DNA of 64,000 nt. It comes from Callaeas wilsoni. Its lineage: Eukaryota; Chordata; Aves; Passeriformes; Callaeidae. How positions within the stretch are numbered: the first letter of the stretch is position 1; every line of letters begins with the position of its first letter. The stretch spans positions 310,001-374,000 of the forward strand of contig VWPU01014135.1 of the NCBI GenBank assembly GCA_013398955.1, in the 5' to 3' direction. The position numbers and the translations under genes are program-made. Of this stretch, positions 62,780-64,000 are shown one piece after another. Under the pieces are notes generated by a model. It was not told where the DNA came from. It searched no databases and was given only the letters and a program-made list of their open reading frames with translations.

Positions 62780-64000
62780 TCTCTTTTGGCTTTGGGTCAG
62801 AATTAAAACAGAGACCGTGGATTTAGGATTTGACCCATTCAGCTACACGTTAAATTGAGATTGAAGGCTCTGCACTGATACCTGAGGAGGTTTGATTGTT
62901 TTCTTGGTGGCATAAATGTTCTAGTTTTGACCTACATACCACACCCATACCAATTCTATCTCATTTTCTCTATAATTCTTCAAGAATAATCTCAGGAGGA
63001 TATAGGAGCAGGACATTTAAGAGAGTTTATGTACAATTATTACTTTTCTAATTAAAATAATGTACACGTGTGCTGTTATTAATATGATAAAGCAAAATCC
63101 AAAAATACCCTTTTAATCACTAGCATGTGACTCAAAAGACATTTTCTGCATAATAATAACTGAATGAGATCTATAAAGGTTAGAAATTAATCACATTCCT
63201 TTAAGAAGGAGGCATTTTTGTTTTGGTAAAAAGGCAAATAATCCAAGAGAGGAATTTTATTCCTGATATGCATCGATACGAATAACATAGGAAATCAGGA
63301 TTATTTGCAGCTATCTGTTCTTTATTGTGCTGTACATGTGCTTATTACTTAAATGGGCCTGTGGATTAGATATTTAGAGAAAGAAAAGCAAAATATGCAG
63401 TTCCATAAAGGTGAAAAAAAAGCATTTTGTCCTGATAGGTGCTGCCTTTGAAGTCTGTGAATTAATGGCATCAAAGCTAATCCCTGAAGTGGCTTGGATG
63501 ATGGGTTTGTGAGTCTAGGACATACCACATTTACAAGGAAAATCATTCCATGGACAATTACACCTCTTTTCTTTAGTAATACAAATATTTTTGTGATCTT
63601 GGCAAGTCTTATTAAAGGTAATTGTTGATTTGAGAGATTTATTTTTGGTGGATTCTCTAACTCATAATTGTTCCATATGCCCTAAGTTCCAATGTCATGA
63701 TTCTCAACTTGGGGACTTTCTCTTGGCATACTCACTTTAAAGCATTCAGAATCTTTGAATTTTAACAAAAGTTCCTCTAAATGTTGTACTTAGTACCTTA
63801 ATACCTGCTTAATGCACACAGAAATTCAAATAATTTTTATTTTAATATATACAGTTGCATTGAAGCATAAATTATCCGTTCATGAGATTAATGATAGGCC
63901 AGAGGAACTACTTATATTTTGGCACAAATAATTCAGGAAAAATAAAAATATTTTAGAGGAAGTCTTAAAAGCCACTTTCATATTTCACAGACACACATGT
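62780..64000. other. AT-rich non-coding end of window
   Basis: About 1.2 kb of AT-rich sequence with stops in all frames. Nothing recognised. Confidence 0.6.

Noticed and set aside
1..64000. Endogenous retrovirus, tRNA genes, CRISPR arrays, bacterial operons
   Set aside because: No retroviral-like translated motif, paired long terminal repeat, tRNA cloverleaf signature or spaced direct-repeat array was recognised on reading. A full LTR or profile search was not possible here.

Overview
This window looks like non-coding DNA from a bird nuclear genome. The evidence is about eleven fragments of the CR1 LINE, the dominant retrotransposon of birds. Most carry the diagnostic CR1 3' end: a 'gggttggaaggg' / 'ctgccatgggcagggacac' core, in several copies next to an octamer-like 'attctgtgattctatgat' tail. 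The rest is AT-rich, CpG-poor sequence dense in stop codons. The CR1 types resemble those I associate with Neoaves, probably a passerine; that lineage call is from memory of the family, not from alignment.

I found no protein-coding exon, tRNA, rRNA, CRISPR array or bacterial-type operon. The window is best read as intergenic or large-intron sequence. The longest open frames are of three kinds. Some are translations of CR1 (about 9.7-10.3, 21.5-21.9, 34.4-35.1, 50.3-50.6 and 62.4-62.8 kb). Some are low-complexity poly-Phe/poly-Lys artefacts (22.3-22.9 kb). The rest are unrecognised frames in locally GC-richer DNA (32.4-32.9, 44.6-45.2 and 46.1-46.6 kb).

Layout: 0-9.7 kb is AT-rich with one short CR1 tail and a TG/TA microsatellite. 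At 9.7-10.25 kb there is a reverse-strand CR1 with an internal deletion. At 21.5-21.9 kb there is a forward CR1. At 22.39-22.78 kb there is a 392-nt uninterrupted pyrimidine tract holding a perfectly regular 19-bp minisatellite of 13 units. At 34.2-35.1 kb there is a complex spot: a near-duplicate segment split by the window's only N, then four 74-bp tandem units running directly into a 5'-truncated CR1. At 40.6 kb there is a local 71-bp-period duplication. At 42-58 kb there are several short CR1 tails on both strands, a CpG-rich patch at 48.5-48.75 kb and two GC-richer blocks with longer open frames. At 62.4-62.8 kb there is another CR1 type.

The most unusual structures are the homopyrimidine minisatellite and the CR1-abutting 74-bp array next to a probable assembly join. 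I saw no convincing undescribed gene system.
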